A stretch of DNA of 64,000 bases from Oikopleura dioica (Eukaryota; Chordata; Appendicularia; Copelata; Oikopleuridae), in NCBI GenBank assembly GCA_907165135.1, contig OU015569.1, positions 9,920,501 through 9,984,500 of the forward strand. Direction: 5' to 3'. Both the position numbers and the translations under genes were made by a program. Shown piece by piece: positions 23,635 to 35,259 of this stretch. Positions within the stretch are counted from its first letter, which is position 1. Each line of letters begins with the position of its first letter. The notes below the pieces were generated by a model. The model worked only from the letters and a program-made list of their open reading frames with translations. It was not told where the DNA came from and searched no databases.

Positions 23635-24809
23635 TCATATCCTATGGCCAGTAGTATCGACGGATCGCTCAACGTCTGCGCCTTCTGTGAGTCGGAATCG
23701 TTTGTAAATCTCTTTGTCGACCTCGCTAACTGGTTCGTCCGCGTTCTGAAATCGATAAAAAATGGCAACGAAAAAGGAACTGACCCTGTCGCCTCCATGA
23801 ACCCCTCCAACGACCTTCTCCTCGCCGTACACGCCCTCTCTTGTTTTCGATTTCCATTCTCCTGTCTGCGTTCTAATTTTCTTGACAGCATCTGTTTCCA
23901 CTTCTTCCTAAACGAATATAAAGCGGTTGCTTTATTTTTGGCAACGAACCCCTTTGTAGAAGCGCATGTGTTGCGAGTAGAACTGATCAGTGAATTCGTT
24001 CCCACCGCGGTTGACAGCTGCGTCTCTCGCATACGACCTCTCAAGAGACTTGTCCGAGGAGGCTTCTTTTTCGTCTTTGATAAACTTATCCACTAGAAGT
24101 AAATTGATAAGTCACAAATGTCAAAGATACTCTGAAGTTTTACCGAGAAGTCTTTTCGCCGCCTCGGTGCGCTCGATGTTTTGGAGTTTATTGCTCACGC
24201 CGAGATCCACTTCTGGTATTCCTGTTAGCATCTGAGCGGAGAGCAAGCCATCCTCGCGCAGATGCTTTGAAGTTGCTCGATATTTTTCAGGGATTTCGTA
24301 GAGGAACTGAAAATCAAGTTTCAGTCGAAAATGATAGATAAAGAAGGACCTACCTTAGGGTCAACAATATCTTCCAATCGCAAGTTTTGATTCATTGCTT
24401 CCTTCGTCGCGGATTCTACCCCTCTTCTCTTCAGGATTTCCGATTCGATAAACTTGTTCATTTCCTCTTCCTCATCTCGAATTTTCTTCTCCGTCTTGAA
24501 CGTTGACGATATTTGAGTAACATCTTTTTCGTTTGCGCCCAATCGTTTTTCTCTTACTTGGGTGAGTCCTCCGCCAGATTTCATTTTGTATGGATCATTT
24601 GGATCTTCGAATCGGGGCGTTTTTGTCCCTTTTGCGAGAGACTCTGCGTTAACACCGGCAGTTTTCTTCTTGAATTCTCGCTTTAATTTTGCTAATTCGA
24701 GGCCATTTTCAACTTCGGAAGGTTCGTTATTTTTGTCATCTGTGTCCTCTTCGTTGTCTTCTACTCGTCTTTTACGAAAATTTCTTTTCGATTTCGGTTT
24801 GTTAAACAT
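23635..24809 (-). CDS. C9orf78: C9orf78 / TLS1-family spliceosome protein
   Basis: Exons 24354-24809, 24144-24306, 23950-24092, 23785-23907 and 23635-23745; 331 residues (human 289). Family marks: a basic N-terminus (KSKRNFRKRRVEDNEED), DPNDPYKMKSGGG, EEEEMNKFIESEILKRRGVE, then LYEIPE and SAQMLTGIPEVDLGV, and a C-terminal QHMRFYKG. The human protein binds the spliceosome (BRR2, PRPF8) and the yeast relative Tls1 acts in splicing. The gene starts 47 bp after the NFKBIL1 stop with GTTAAG just before its ATG, so it is the last gene of the RNA-factor operon. The tRNA-Thr gene follows about 135 bp downstream. Confidence 0.88.
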
Positions 24810-24856
24810 TCTTAACACACTTCATTAAAATTTTATACCAATTTATCGTTGCAGAT

Positions 24857-26222
24857 TTATGCGTAGTCACATTTCTCCAGAGCCTTATTGAGAGCTTGGG
24901 ATAAGTGCTGAACAGTAATGAGAATTTTGTCTTTGTCTTTCGGTTCCAGTCGCCCGCCAGTTCTCTGCGCAAATTTATCAGGATGCCAAATAAGCTGCTG
25001 TCGATGGATAATCTTTCTATACTTTTGTGGCTCAGTAAGCGGGGCATCAGCAAGCATAACTTCGACCATATCTAAATTGAATTTTAGTATTCTCGTTCGT
25101 TGAGCTTTAATACCTTGAATCGTCCCGTCGCATGGCCAGGGAATATCTTGATAAGCGAGAATGTCTTCACCCTTTCGCATAGCCTCCACTTTCTGAGTGT
25201 AGTCTTCTTTCTGTTTGATTTTCTTTTCTTCTTTTGCAGCTTCCTAATTTGAAATGAATGCACTTGAAAAATAAAACTCTTTTTACCTGCGCCCTAATGT
25301 AATTGTCAACTCGTCGTTTCTTGTGGTCGATATACTCAAGTCTCTCGCGTTCTTTTCTGTTCCTTCTTCCTTCTTTTCCTCTCTTATTGGCGCCAATACC
25401 ACCCGTGGCAGTTCGTTTGGAGCCCGCTCCGGAAATATTCTGCCGGTTAAAGCGTTCTCTTTTCTCGGCGTATTCACGAGCGATTCGGTCGGCCCAATCG
25501 TCGAAAGTTTCTGGAAAATAAGTGTGAAGACTTGCCATTGAAGAGACTTGAGATTACCTTTTATTTCTTCTTTGAGCCATTCTGTTTGTTGGAATAAAAT
25601 GTCTTCACCGGCGTTATCCTCGTCATTGGCATTCTGCAACTTCTCCGCGAATTCCAATTCTTTCATTTTAAATTCTGCATCTTCCTTTGCCTTCTTCTCT
25701 CTTGCAGCTAAGACTTCCTCTCTTTGATCTTCTGCTTCCTTCATTTCTTGTGCAGCTTTCTCTGCTTTCAATTTACCCGCATTGAGCAGATCTTGAGGCG
25801 ACTCGTTATCATTGTTTTTCAAATAGGCGAGTGCAGGGTTCGCTTTGAAGAATGGAGTCATTACGAGCTTGAAGTTCGCATAATTCTCAGTTCTTGCGCA
25901 CCACTTCGCTGCGAGATGAGCTGCTGTGTCTCCATTTGTATCGACAAGCTAGAACTGGTTTGACATGAGGCTCATTCTGAGAGTTCACCTTTGGGTCGGC
26001 GCCAAAATCAAGCAAAGTCCGAATTATTCCATCGTCTCCAAGAATACCAGCTATATGGAGCACTGTACGACCACGAGCATCAACCCGAAAGTTTAGGTTA
26101 GCGTTCTTGTGCCTTTTCAGATACTGCTTTAATTCCAACATTCCAGCATTCTGTACGTATGTGACAATCTTCTTTTCATCGTGCTTTTTCGATGTTATTT
26201 TTGAATTTTGACTACGAGGCAT
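24857..26222 (-). CDS. NFKBIL1: NFKBIL1 (IkappaB-like), ankyrin-repeat nuclear protein
   Basis: Exons 25989-26222, 25558-25948, 25287-25510, 25114-25243 and 24857-25071; 397 residues (human 381). It opens with ankyrin repeats (NFRVDARGRTVLHIAGILGD, LVDTNGDTAAHLAAKW), then a long charged helix. The conserved C-terminal module follows: FDDWADRIAREYAEKRER, DILAYQDIPWPCDGT, and LIWHPDKFAQRTGGRL ending in LSQALNKALEK. The HPDKF stretch resembles a J-domain loop, as in the human protein. Human NFKBIL1 is reported to affect splicing and innate signalling. The ATG is three bases after a TTGTTTAG acceptor, and it lies between UPF3 and C9orf78 in the operon. Confidence 0.93.
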
Positions 26223-26357
26223 TTTCTAAACAATCAAAAGTATTTATTTACTCGGTGAAGAATACATTTTGAACTACAGAAATAAAATCGTGATTCAGGA
26301 ATATTTTACAAGCATTTAAAATTTAAATTTTAAATATAGTTTAATCACAGTTGTTTT

Positions 26358-27554
26358 TCAAGAGTTTTCTGGCTTAGCCGAGGCTCTAGCTTCTTTGCGA
26401 CGAGAGTATCGTCTTGACTGACCTTCGCCGCGAGCTGGCTTGGGTTGAGGTTTTGAATCAACTGGCTTTGAATCTATACGCATAAATTATCGAAAAAATC
26501 TAAGTTTGATCAGAAACTACCTGTCTGGGATGCTGGGTCGGCTGAAGTTGACGCTGAAGCTCCCTCCTTCTGTTTTGCAATTCTTGCCTTTCTTTTTTCC
26601 TCGAATTCGCGCTTGCGCTTTTCTCGCGCCGCTGTTCTCCCTCCTTTCGGGCCAGACGAGCTTTCTTTTGGTCTATCGTCGTCAATGTTGCCATCAAGTC
26701 TGCTTTCTGAATTCCTCTGCTGCCTTGGCTGTCGACCTGATTGTTTATTTTCTTCTGTCTTCCCTTCAATCACATTTTTCTTGCGATCATTGCGCTCACG
26801 TTTCTCCCTTTGCTTTTGCCGACGCTCTTCGTCACGACGCTTTTTACGTTCTTCTTTTCGTTTTTCATCGCGGTCCCGACGCTTCGTCTTTTTCTTAGCT
26901 CTTTAATTCGAAAGATAAAGTCGATCGTTTTAGTCTGGCTTTACCGAACGAAGTCGATCAGAGGAGTCGACATTGGTTTCTTTCTTTCTTCTTCCTTTGC
27001 AGCTGCTTCCTTTAGGTATTCTTCGATGTTTATCTTGAGAAGAGAGCTTTCAATATAAGTAAGATGGAAATAGTTTACCTGTTGAACTTCTGGTTTATCT
27101 GCTTCGTAAGCTTCCTTGAACTCTAGATAATCTTCATCGTTTTCGATTGTATCGCATCGTTGGTCCTCTCGTTTCTTTCCTCGCGGGACTAACTACAATC
27201 AAGGTAATCCTAACGACTGATAGTCTCATACCGACGAGATCGCGAGCTCCACATTCGCCATGTACTCATTTCCACGCTTATCCTCAAAGATTCGACCATC
27301 AAAGTTATCACGAAACTCTTAAAGTAGCGCTCATATATGTTTGATAGTTACTTCAGGATACCTATTACGTCGTCAAAGTTAACGAACTTAATATAAGCTC
27401 GGGTTGTGTGAGCAGGGGCAAGGGAGGGATCCGCTTTATGAAATTTGAAGTAATCATGAGGAGGAAGATGGCCTATTATGTCTTTGAGCTCAGCTTCGGT
27501 CAAATCAGGCGGCAATCGTCGAATAGTAACCTTTGTTTGCTGTTTCACCACCAT
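26358..27554 (-). CDS. UPF3: UPF3, nonsense-mediated decay factor
   Basis: Exons 27362-27554, 27232-27317, 27079-27192, 26945-27033, 26521-26900 and 26358-26473; 325 residues. The N-terminal Smg4/UPF3 RNP-type domain reads KVTIRRLPPDLTEAELKD, HDYFKFHKADPSL, ARAYIKF and EFRDNFDGRIFEDKRG. After it come NDEDYLEFKEAYEADKPEV and TPLIDFVR, then a long Arg/Lys/Glu region that in UPF3B ends at the exon-junction-complex-binding motif. Here the C-terminus is KPQPKPARGEGQSRRYSRRK; the Arg-rich part could serve that role. It couples exon junctions to UPF2. The ATG follows an AAATACTAG acceptor 80 bp after the FTSJ3 stop. Confidence 0.93.
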
Positions 27555-27634
27555 TCTAGTATTTCTGTATTTTTGTTGAGGGGTAAAAATGAATGCGAGA
27601 CACAAAAATATGAGACAGTTGTCAATAAATTTAT

Positions 27635-30600
27635 TTAACGACGTCCAGATCGATGTCCTTTCTTGTTAGCAAGACCTCTTCCACCAGTCGGTCTCTTTCC
27701 TGCTCTTCTTTCTGATGCCTTCTGTCCTCGCATATCAGTCTTCATTCTACTGTCCACAACCTTGAAATATTGATTAGAGACGTTTGTCCAATTAATAAGC
27801 AACCTTGAATTTTCCTTTCACGCCAGCTGGTCTTGATACTTTCTTGCCGGCGCCAGTCTTGATAGGAACATAAGTAATGTGTTCCTTTTTATTTTCGCGG
27901 GAGGCCTTTCCGTATATCCTCTTGATCTGAGCCTGTTTCTCCCTCGAGGAGACATCTTCTTGTGCGAGAACACCTTCTGCTTGCCTCTTGACCTACGAAA
28001 ACGATAAAAATCGAAAGAGACTGTTAATAATACAGTAAGATTAAAGCTTAACACAAATGTCAATACGATGCTTCAATCTACTTGATTTTCAATGACTGAA
28101 TTCATACCTTCTCCAGACGCTTCAATTCACGGTTTTTCTTTCGAGCTTTCGCTTCAGCAACCTTTTTGATATTGCGAGCATTGGCTGCCTTTTGCTTCTC
28201 CTCGTACCAAGAGACAAGCTTTCCATCTACCTCCGGCAAACGTCGCTTCCTGTGGCGCTTTTCATCGACGGTGAACCAGTCTGGAAGGCCTTCAGGGTCG
28301 TTGAAGCTAAAAACAATTTACCCAATATAAAAAGATAGCTAGGGGAAGGTTCATCTAAATGATAATGCCTAACATGATAATGAAGTAAAACTCATTTTCC
28401 AAGCGAGTGCTTTCATGCCTAGTTTGAATTCCGACGCGGATAAAAGCGACGCTGATAGCATAGGCTCATCGAGATTTTGAAACTCAACTAGAGCGACTAG
28501 AAAATGAGATTTTCAACTTTCATAACTGCTCTTTTCGCGTTGACAACGGCGGCGACCACGCCAAAAGATGTTGCACAGCGAGTAAACAGCGCCATGTCAG
28601 GTATTCAAAAGTTGTTGGAAAGAAAAACAAAAAATAAGTTCAAAAACGCGCTGGTGATGGACACTTTGCGACAGGGATGCAAGGTAGAATGATGAATGCT
28701 TACGGCGCCCGAAGACTCCGAGCTATCGACGGAGGCTCCGCAGCTTATCGACAACAGCTGTTCGGATAGAACAAAGACAAGCAAATTAGCATGATTGTGT
28801 AAAAAACAGTAAGTTTACTTCCCTGCTTCAGACCAATAAAGATCATTACCTGAACTTGTCGTACATCATCTCTTCAAGATCTCTCTTTCGTTTCTTCGAT
28901 GTTACCATTTCAGTAGCGAGGGCTATAATTCAAATTTACTTTTAAATCAAATTGAGATTTTCACCAAGTTCTTTCGGATTGAGCGGGAACTGCTCTCGCT
29001 TTCGATTTTCTTCCTTTTGCTTCTTTTTGAACTCTTTGTCATCGCGTTTCTCCCGGAAAGCACCGATTCGGTCTTCCAATTCTTTGAGTTCCAAAGATTT
29101 AGCCAATTCCACATCGCTATCGTCTGAGTCATCACTCGAGGAGTAATCGTCCTCGTCTTCGTCTGATAACTCCTGTAAGCTACTACTTTGAGCCGTGCTT
29201 TCATCAACTTCCATCGCGTCCGCGCTTTTCGCCTTGGCTTTTTTTTCCGGTTTATCAGTCTCCTTCATCATCGCCTTCAGATTCGCCTTCTCCAAGTCCT
29301 CGTCATCACCAAGACCAGAGAACCATTCACTCTGGCCAAACCACGCTGCAGATTGTTTCTTCTGTTTAACATTTTTGTCTTCCAGATGCTCAATTAGCTC
29401 ATTGTCTTCCTGATCAGCATCAGCCCCTTCATCAAGGTTGACGAGAGTTTTCTTGAAGTTGAAATTAGCAGGAAGATCATCTTCGTCTCCACTTTCGAGC
29501 TCATCAGCATCGGCGACCTTGTCGGCCATTTGTGCGTACTCTTCATCATCTTGGTCGATGACATTTTTGTTGAGTGTCACAAGCTTGAACACTTCTTGAT
29601 CTTCTGCTTCGTCGAGATGGACAGCATTAGAAAGCAAATCGCGGAGACGACGGAGTCCTTTGAATTTCTTCTTTTTCTTTCGTCTGAGGTCTTTCAACTC
29701 GCCCTTGGCGACTTCGAGAGCTTCTTCCTCCATCTTCTTTTCTTCTTCTTCCTCAGAATCAAGTTCTTCTTCCTCGGAATCGCCCTCTTCCATTTCTTCA
29801 TCTTCCATGCCAAGCGCCGTGCGTAACTTTGTGCGCCACTTCAGAAGTTCTTTGATCTCGCGCACATTCAGAACTTTGATATCTTGCATGTTAATTTTCA
29901 GCTCGGTCATGTCAACCTTCTTATCCTTGGCAATAACCGCGTTGTTTTCATGTGCTGGCTCGAGTTCAATTTTATTGATGGCTGCAAGGAATTCTAGAGG
30001 CTCATCCGCTTCCAAAAACGCCTGTGAAGAAGCCTTCTTGAAAAGGAGACCGTTATTGTCTTCGTAACCGATGGCCTTCCTCTTCTTGATCTTTTCGAAG
30101 TCTCTGAAAGCCACTTTTTTCTGATCAGACTCGATTTGGGTGAGCGCGTGCTTGATGTCGAAGAATTTCGGGTCAATTTTCTGCGGAGCCAAATATCCTT
30201 GGCAGACCACGAAGATTTCGGCGGACTCGTTACGAGAAGCAGAGGGCTTTGTCGCGTGGACTTTTTTGAAAAGCTGCTTCAGAACCCAGACGAGTGCATT
30301 GTAATCATTAGATCGGAAGACCTTGGTGATGAACCAACCGCCCGGGCGGAGGAAGAATGCAGCCAACTTGCAGGCCCAGAGGGACAACTCAGCCTGAGAG
30401 AAGGAATCGATGTGCCAATTTTTACCAACGTTGGGGGCACCGTCGTTGAGAACAACATCAGCTTTCCAATCTCTCAAGTGCTGTCTATATTTGAGCTCGC
30501 ACGTGAAACACACTTTTTACGTTAAGAATAATTTGATGAACACAATAATAAAATGCTTTCTATGTAGCGTGAAGGAATGAATGAGCTTTCCTGATTTTTG

Positions 30601-30989
30601 ATTTGCATGTGTCTGTCGTAATATCTTCCTGGATCGTGATAACACCAGAGATTGGCTTGATTGGAACTAAATCGACACCAATGATTTTCGATTCGACAGG
30701 CATGTGTTGCTTCGCCACCTATAAAAAGCTTTACGGACCGCGCTCAATTCTTTAAAGCGTCTACCTGGCACCAACCACCTGGAGCAGCACATAAATCAAT
30801 AAGAACACGAGAAGACTGCAAGAACTGGAATTTTCGATTCAGCTGGACAAGCTTGAAAGCGGATCGAGCTCTTTAGAAAATATATATAAAACAGTCCTCT
30901 TGAAAAAGAATATACCTGTATCCAACTTCTTTCGCGATAGAGTAGAATTTATCCTTTCGGTTCTTTCCAACCTTGGATTTCTTCGGCAT
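27635..30989 (-). CDS. FTSJ3: FTSJ3 / SPB1, rRNA 2'-O-methyltransferase
   Basis: Exons 30916-30989, 30765-30870, 30591-30718, 28965-30484, 28850-28922, 28108-28306, 27804-27992 and 27635-27760; 804 residues (human 847). The FtsJ domain has [14 protein letters not shown], the SAM motif [15 protein letters not shown], the catalytic-region [12 protein letters not shown] and [10 protein letters not shown]. Then come the DUF3381 and SPB1 C-terminal parts: [16 protein letters not shown], long acidic stretches, [31 protein letters not shown] and a basic tail. It methylates pre-rRNA in the nucleolus during 60S/40S maturation. Intron 3 is GA-AG (AG|GAAAGC). The 543-bp intron at 28307-28849 is long for this genome and carries an opposite-strand gene. 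Confidence 0.96.
28438..28769 (+). CDS. Candidate secreted peptide precursor nested in an FTSJ3 intron
   Basis: The ATG at 28504 starts a signal peptide ([18 protein letters not shown]). Two readings exist. Unspliced, the frame ends at 28692 after 62 residues. With a 38-bp GT-AG intron (28601-28638; TCAG|GTATTC ... AATAAG|TTCAA) it runs to 28769, 75 residues. The spliced form contains a dibasic site (VQKR) followed by [20 protein letters not shown], then an RR pair, and ends AYRQQLFG. Dibasic sites plus a C-terminal Gly (an amidation donor) are marks of neuropeptide precursors. A TATA-like GGATAAAAG lies about 65 bp upstream (included in the range). It is on the strand opposite FTSJ3. No known peptide family is recognised. 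Confidence 0.5.
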
Positions 30990-31108
30990 TCTTTACAACT
31001 TCTCTGAAGGTTTTTATTTAATGCAATGCCTAGAAACTTTCAAATTCAGTTTAGGCAGTTTGAAATAGAGAAAGGACAGTTACAATGAAGAATTTAATGT
31101 CAATTTTT

Positions 31109-32741
31109 CTAAATACTTGTTGTCTTGTGGTACCAAAATCTGGCACGGAAATCATCGGAGCATGATAAGAACGCACTATAAGCATTATTTGAGAGTAAAA
31201 AGAAGGAAACACGGACCTTTGAGTGGGCGAATGCGAGATCATTCGAGCGATAGAGTTGTGACCAAGTGCCAAGAGTTTTCCTCGATCGGCAGTCCTCGAG
31301 TTCCACGCGCACATCGAGATGTTTTTCTCGCCTAAAATAGGTATTTACTTCACAAAGACTGATGAGCAAATAATACATGGGAATAGTACGTGCTCTTCTG
31401 TGTGGTTGAAGCAAGCATTCGAGCGATGCATGTTTCTTCCTGACAATTCGGCGCCCGTGTACGTTAAAATCGGTCTCCCCGTCGAGATTTCCCAAAGTCT
31501 GCAAATCGAATCTTTCCCACTTGACAATAGATATTTTCCATTCTTCGTGAATTGCACACTGCAAACTTCATAGCCTGCAAAATACTGTAATTACGTCAGT
31601 AGTGAATAAATCAACTTTCCTTCATGAGCTCTCTCCCACGTAGCTATACACCTGTGACTAACGCCATCCCAAAGTTTTATCGTTCCATCTTTGCTGCTTG
31701 AGCAAAACATCTTTGCATCCCTAAAAATTACTCTACAGAGAAAGAAGCGAAAGTACCTTACGTTGAATGGTGTATCGTCGTAATTGGCCCCCTATGATGA
31801 TCCCTCTGAACTGGTGATGTGAAGCAAGAGGTCGTATGTAAATCATAAAATCGAATCGTTGGATGCTGGGTGCCCACTAAAATAGAATGAGGAATGCATC
31901 GTCGCTGACAAGCTTACCGACAAGCCAATCTCCAGATGGATGAAGAGACAAACATCTGATCCATTCTACCTCTTGAATAGTGTGCTGCGCCTTTTTTGCC
32001 GAGCTCCTTGACCAGTCAAACACCTTTATCGTATAATCTTTACTTCCCGAGATGAGTTTCTGCTCGAAAGGATGGAATGCCAGAGTGGTTACTTCTTCTA
32101 AATGATCGTACAGCGTTCTTATAACTGGATGATCTACAGCGGCAGAGGCATCGCTTTGATTTCCCATATCCATCGGTAAACTTGCTTTCGCAACCATACG
32201 CTCCACATCGAGTATTTTAATGCTGAAGATTTTTGTCTATTCCCGATTGGGGGATTATTTCTGACCTTGAGTCAACGCTGCCGGTGGCAACATAAGATCC
32301 ATCCTTCGTCCAGGCTGCCGCCCTACAGGCACCTTTGTGCGCAGTGACATAGCACGTCTCATAAACACTGGGATCGGGACTCAGGACTCCTCCGACAAGC
32401 TCCGATTCTTAAACATTAGATCAATAATTGATTCGATATGAGTTTTTTTACCCAAGTCAAGCCCGTCTGCATCATCCGCCGTATGCAATTTAGTCTTTTC
32501 CTCCGGCGGCGATTCTAACTCAATAGTCTGCAGACCAGCTTGAAAAATTTTCATGAGCTGATCGCTGGGAGTTGCTCCCTGGCTCGGTCTAGCTAAATTG
32601 TTATAAGGATCTTTTTGAATGAATTTGTCGACGATTACCTTGTTGGGCTAGATTTTTAGAGACTTGAATGTAACCATCAAACTGTAGCTGACCAATAATC
32701 AAACGATAAAGTTTGTCTTTATCTTTAACCGGATCACTCAT
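31109..32741 (-). CDS. CSTF1: CSTF1 (CstF-50), cleavage stimulation factor subunit 1
   Basis: Exons 32639-32741, 32452-32592, 32266-32407, 31918-32222, 31762-31876, 31620-31720, 31377-31574, 31217-31331 and 31109-31175; 428 residues (human 431). The N-terminal dimerisation segment is [19 protein letters not shown]. Seven WD-type blades follow, including [23 protein letters not shown]-like [69 protein letters not shown] and [13 protein letters not shown] at the end. CstF recognises the downstream element in mRNA 3'-end formation. Intron 6 is GA-AG (GAAG|GAAAGT). It heads the run CSTF1-FTSJ3-UPF3-NFKBIL1-C9orf78; FTSJ3 starts 119 bp downstream. Confidence 0.96.
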
Positions 32742-32892
32742 TCTTCATATAGGGATGGTTAAATTTTATTCGAGGCTATTTATATTTATAAGAAAGGAAT
32801 TTACAAAAATAACAGCAAATAAATTAGAATGACCGATAAAAAGAAGAAATAAAGACATAGTTGGAAAAGGGGGTTGATTTTTCAGGCAGCAG

Positions 32893-34729
32893 TTATTTGA
32901 AAAAGTAAGTCAGGCGATCGTGAAAAGTTCTGCTAAATTCTTGCTTTAGTAAAGTTGGGCTCAAGTTGAGATGGGCACAGATTTCATCGACGCTGAATGC
33001 GGAGGTAAGCAGTTCCACTCGTTGGTCTATGTTCAATTTTAGCAGTTGCAGCATTTATTCTGATGAATACCTATTTTTGTCACTGAGTGATCACTTCCCT
33101 CAGAAAAACGGTCCCTTTTACGCAGCGCAGGGTATTCCTCGACCAAATAAATATATTCCTTTGAACGTGATTAATTAAGATTATCAAAGCCATAAACTGA
33201 CCTTTAGCATGGCATGTTGGATGAGATTTCTAACATCGCAGTTTTGAGCGATGGCAGTATGATATTGCAACACATCGCAAAGCATGGGATGCTCATCCTC
33301 ATCTTCTTCGGAGTAGTCAATTGAAATATCTGAGAAATCGGAGCCCGTCGTTTCAATTGAGCTCTGCGAATGGAATAGTTTTATTCCCCCTAGCGGAGAA
33401 GCTGAGCTCTCTCGCTGCATACTTTTTCGATGCTCTCTACATGAATTTATTCGACGTTAACAGTCTTAAGAACATTTTCTTGATGCGAGCCTCTTTCGCG
33501 ATTTTCTTCTGTCGCTCAAATCACATAGAAATCGAAAGAGGTCATGCGGCGTCACTTTTGTCTTTTTGGAAGACTCTCTTCTCAAACGCGGCTCCAGTGA
33601 ATGCGGCAGCCACTGGGGTTCTGATGCTCTGACCAATTCGTAGACGGCTATCTCCGATTCCGGGTTTCGAAGAAGCATCGCCTACACTCATGATTAGCTT
33701 ATAAGTTCACATCGACGAAGAACCTTGTAAAGCTCGTCGAGTTTTTCAGTTGTTCTGTAGCGATTGGAGAATTTAAAGATACGATCTAATCTGCAGACAC
33801 CAGCGAAACACAAATCGCGAATCGTGAGACACGCTATCTGTGGAGTCATGTCTCGGTGATGCTCGCCACAGATTTTTTTTATATGATTGATGCCGTCGAT
33901 CCTGCCGATCATCTCTTGAACAGTCAGGTCAGCGTACTCAAGTCGCTGTATCTTCTCGTCGAGCAAAACGGGAACGTGATGGACTCTTACTTCGTTCGGC
34001 AGCACAGTTGGCGGGAAAACTCGAAGGTAAATCTCGTTCCTGCCTTCAAGACCGACGGGGATATTAACAAAGCCGTCTTTTCTCAATCCGACGAACATGT
34101 TTTCAAGCAGCTGTGGAATGCCGTTGCTTTCATCGTTCTCATTAGCAACGTTCGAAAGCCATTGTTCTTCGTTCTCAATTTTCCTGAGATTCAGAGTCAA
34201 TGATCGTCTTTTCAAGAGCGTAAGCACCTCATGTCTTCGGCTAGTTTCTTTACAAGAGGTGCAAAAGGACTTGATCTGAAATACTCCGTCGACGGTTCCT
34301 CCTCGGCTTATATTTTTGTTAATCTTGGATCCCTCTTTGATTCTTACCGTTCTTATCATAATCCCATTTTAATATGAAGCCAAAATTGAATTTGAATTGA
34401 TAACGAGTGTAACGAGCGTTATTCTCGACCATAACTGGACAGTTGATGATTTTATACTGGGATGCTTTGCCCTCTTCATCTTCTAGGCTTGTCCGCAGAG
34501 TTATAACTTTTCCCATGAGTTCATCCTTTGGAATCAGCAATTTCTTGGAGAAAGTTTGCAGTGGTTGAGGAAAGGATCCTAAATTTATTTAAAAAAAAAC
34601 CTCCTTATAAGATGGCCGAAGCGAACCTTCAGGATAGGTGTATTCGATAATAGCACCCTTCGTCTCATGAAAGCGAGCATAGAAAATGGAAACCAGGGGT
34701 ATATTCTGCACGTACTCCGCAAAAATCAT
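32893..34729 (-). CDS. NPRL2: NPRL2, GATOR1 subunit (3' exon joins unresolved)
   Basis: Secure exons: 34627-34729, 34348-34578, 34228-34306, 33724-34183, then 33681 onward; later coding stretches near 33456-33691, 33198-33414 and 32893-33026. The start MIFAEYVQNIPLVSIFYARF, KGAIIEYTYPEG, KKLLIPKDELMGKVITL, KIINCPVMVEN and FAPLVKKLAEDM match NPRL2 in order, as do QLLENMFVGLRKDGFVNIPV, IDGINHIKKICGE and HDLFRFLCDLS. The end, SVDEICAHLNLSP, corresponds to the SYDEICCKTGMSY end of the human protein. Between 33540 and 33415 three frames compete and I could not find one clean splice path; an acidic insert (DYSEEDEDEH) is also present. NPRL2 with NPRL3 and DEPDC5 restrains mTORC1 when amino acids are scarce. 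Confidence 0.85.
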
Positions 34730-34848
34730 TTCTACGACCGCTATTCTTCAATCATCTCAATCTACAGAAGTTTCTGCATGAAAACGAGTATAAGAAGAGA
34801 TTACTTGGTTTTGTCCTTGATAACATTTATTATTAGAAACCATGGCAA

Positions 34849-35259
34849 TCAAAGGTTTTCCATTTTTAAACAGGCTTTTTTGGCTTTAACAGTACGTAAA
34901 TATGTGAAATCAAAGTAAAACAATAATATTACAGTAAATGAGATGTATTTTGAAGAAACTGATTTTATGGGTAGTAAATTCAGGTCAAAAATCAAATGTT
35001 CATTTGAGACTCCAGTTTGGATTTTAGCTTGACCGTTTGAACGACAAAATTTAGATTGAAATGTTACAGGCGATGCAGAGACTGTAACAAATTTGTGCTG
35101 GGCGTGCTTGGTGAGGTGTTTATTGTTTAGAAATGACAGTGAATATAGTTTAGTTAAATCTTGAGTTGAATTATCCTTTAGAGCGTGGGACATCCTTGAT
35201 ACGGTAGGAAAGCACAGGCCGTGCGTTCTTCTTTTTCCTTGGTCTTTCCCTGAACACAT
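34849..35259 (-). CDS. Possible 136-residue protein, unrecognised
   Basis: An unbroken ATG-initiated frame upstream of NPRL2 on the same strand. The N-terminus is basic (MCSGKDQGKRRTHGLCF), and the C-terminus has a hydrophobic segment (YISFTVILLFYFDFTYL) then a Lys-rich end. AATAAA lies about 18 bp after the stop. Nothing in it is familiar, and it could be chance in AT-rich DNA. Confidence 0.3.
   Translation of the reverse strand: MCSGKDQGKRRTHGLCFPTVSRMSHALKDNSTQDLTKLYSLSFLNNKHLTKHAQHKFVTVSASPVTFQSKFCRSNGQAKIQTGVSNEHLIFDLNLLPIKSVSSKYISFTVILLFYFDFTYLRTVKAKKACLKMENL

Noticed and set aside
32966-33178. A small plus-strand gene starting MGTDFIDAECG with a GT-AG intron
   Set aside because: It overlaps, antisense, the NPRL2 exon encoding SVDEICAHLNLSP, and no consistent second join was found.
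34579-34626. A 22-bp intron in NPRL2 (GTTTTT...TTTAG)
   Set aside because: A canonical 48-bp intron starting at the GTTCGC donor (34626) keeps the frame and gives the conserved TYPEGS join.
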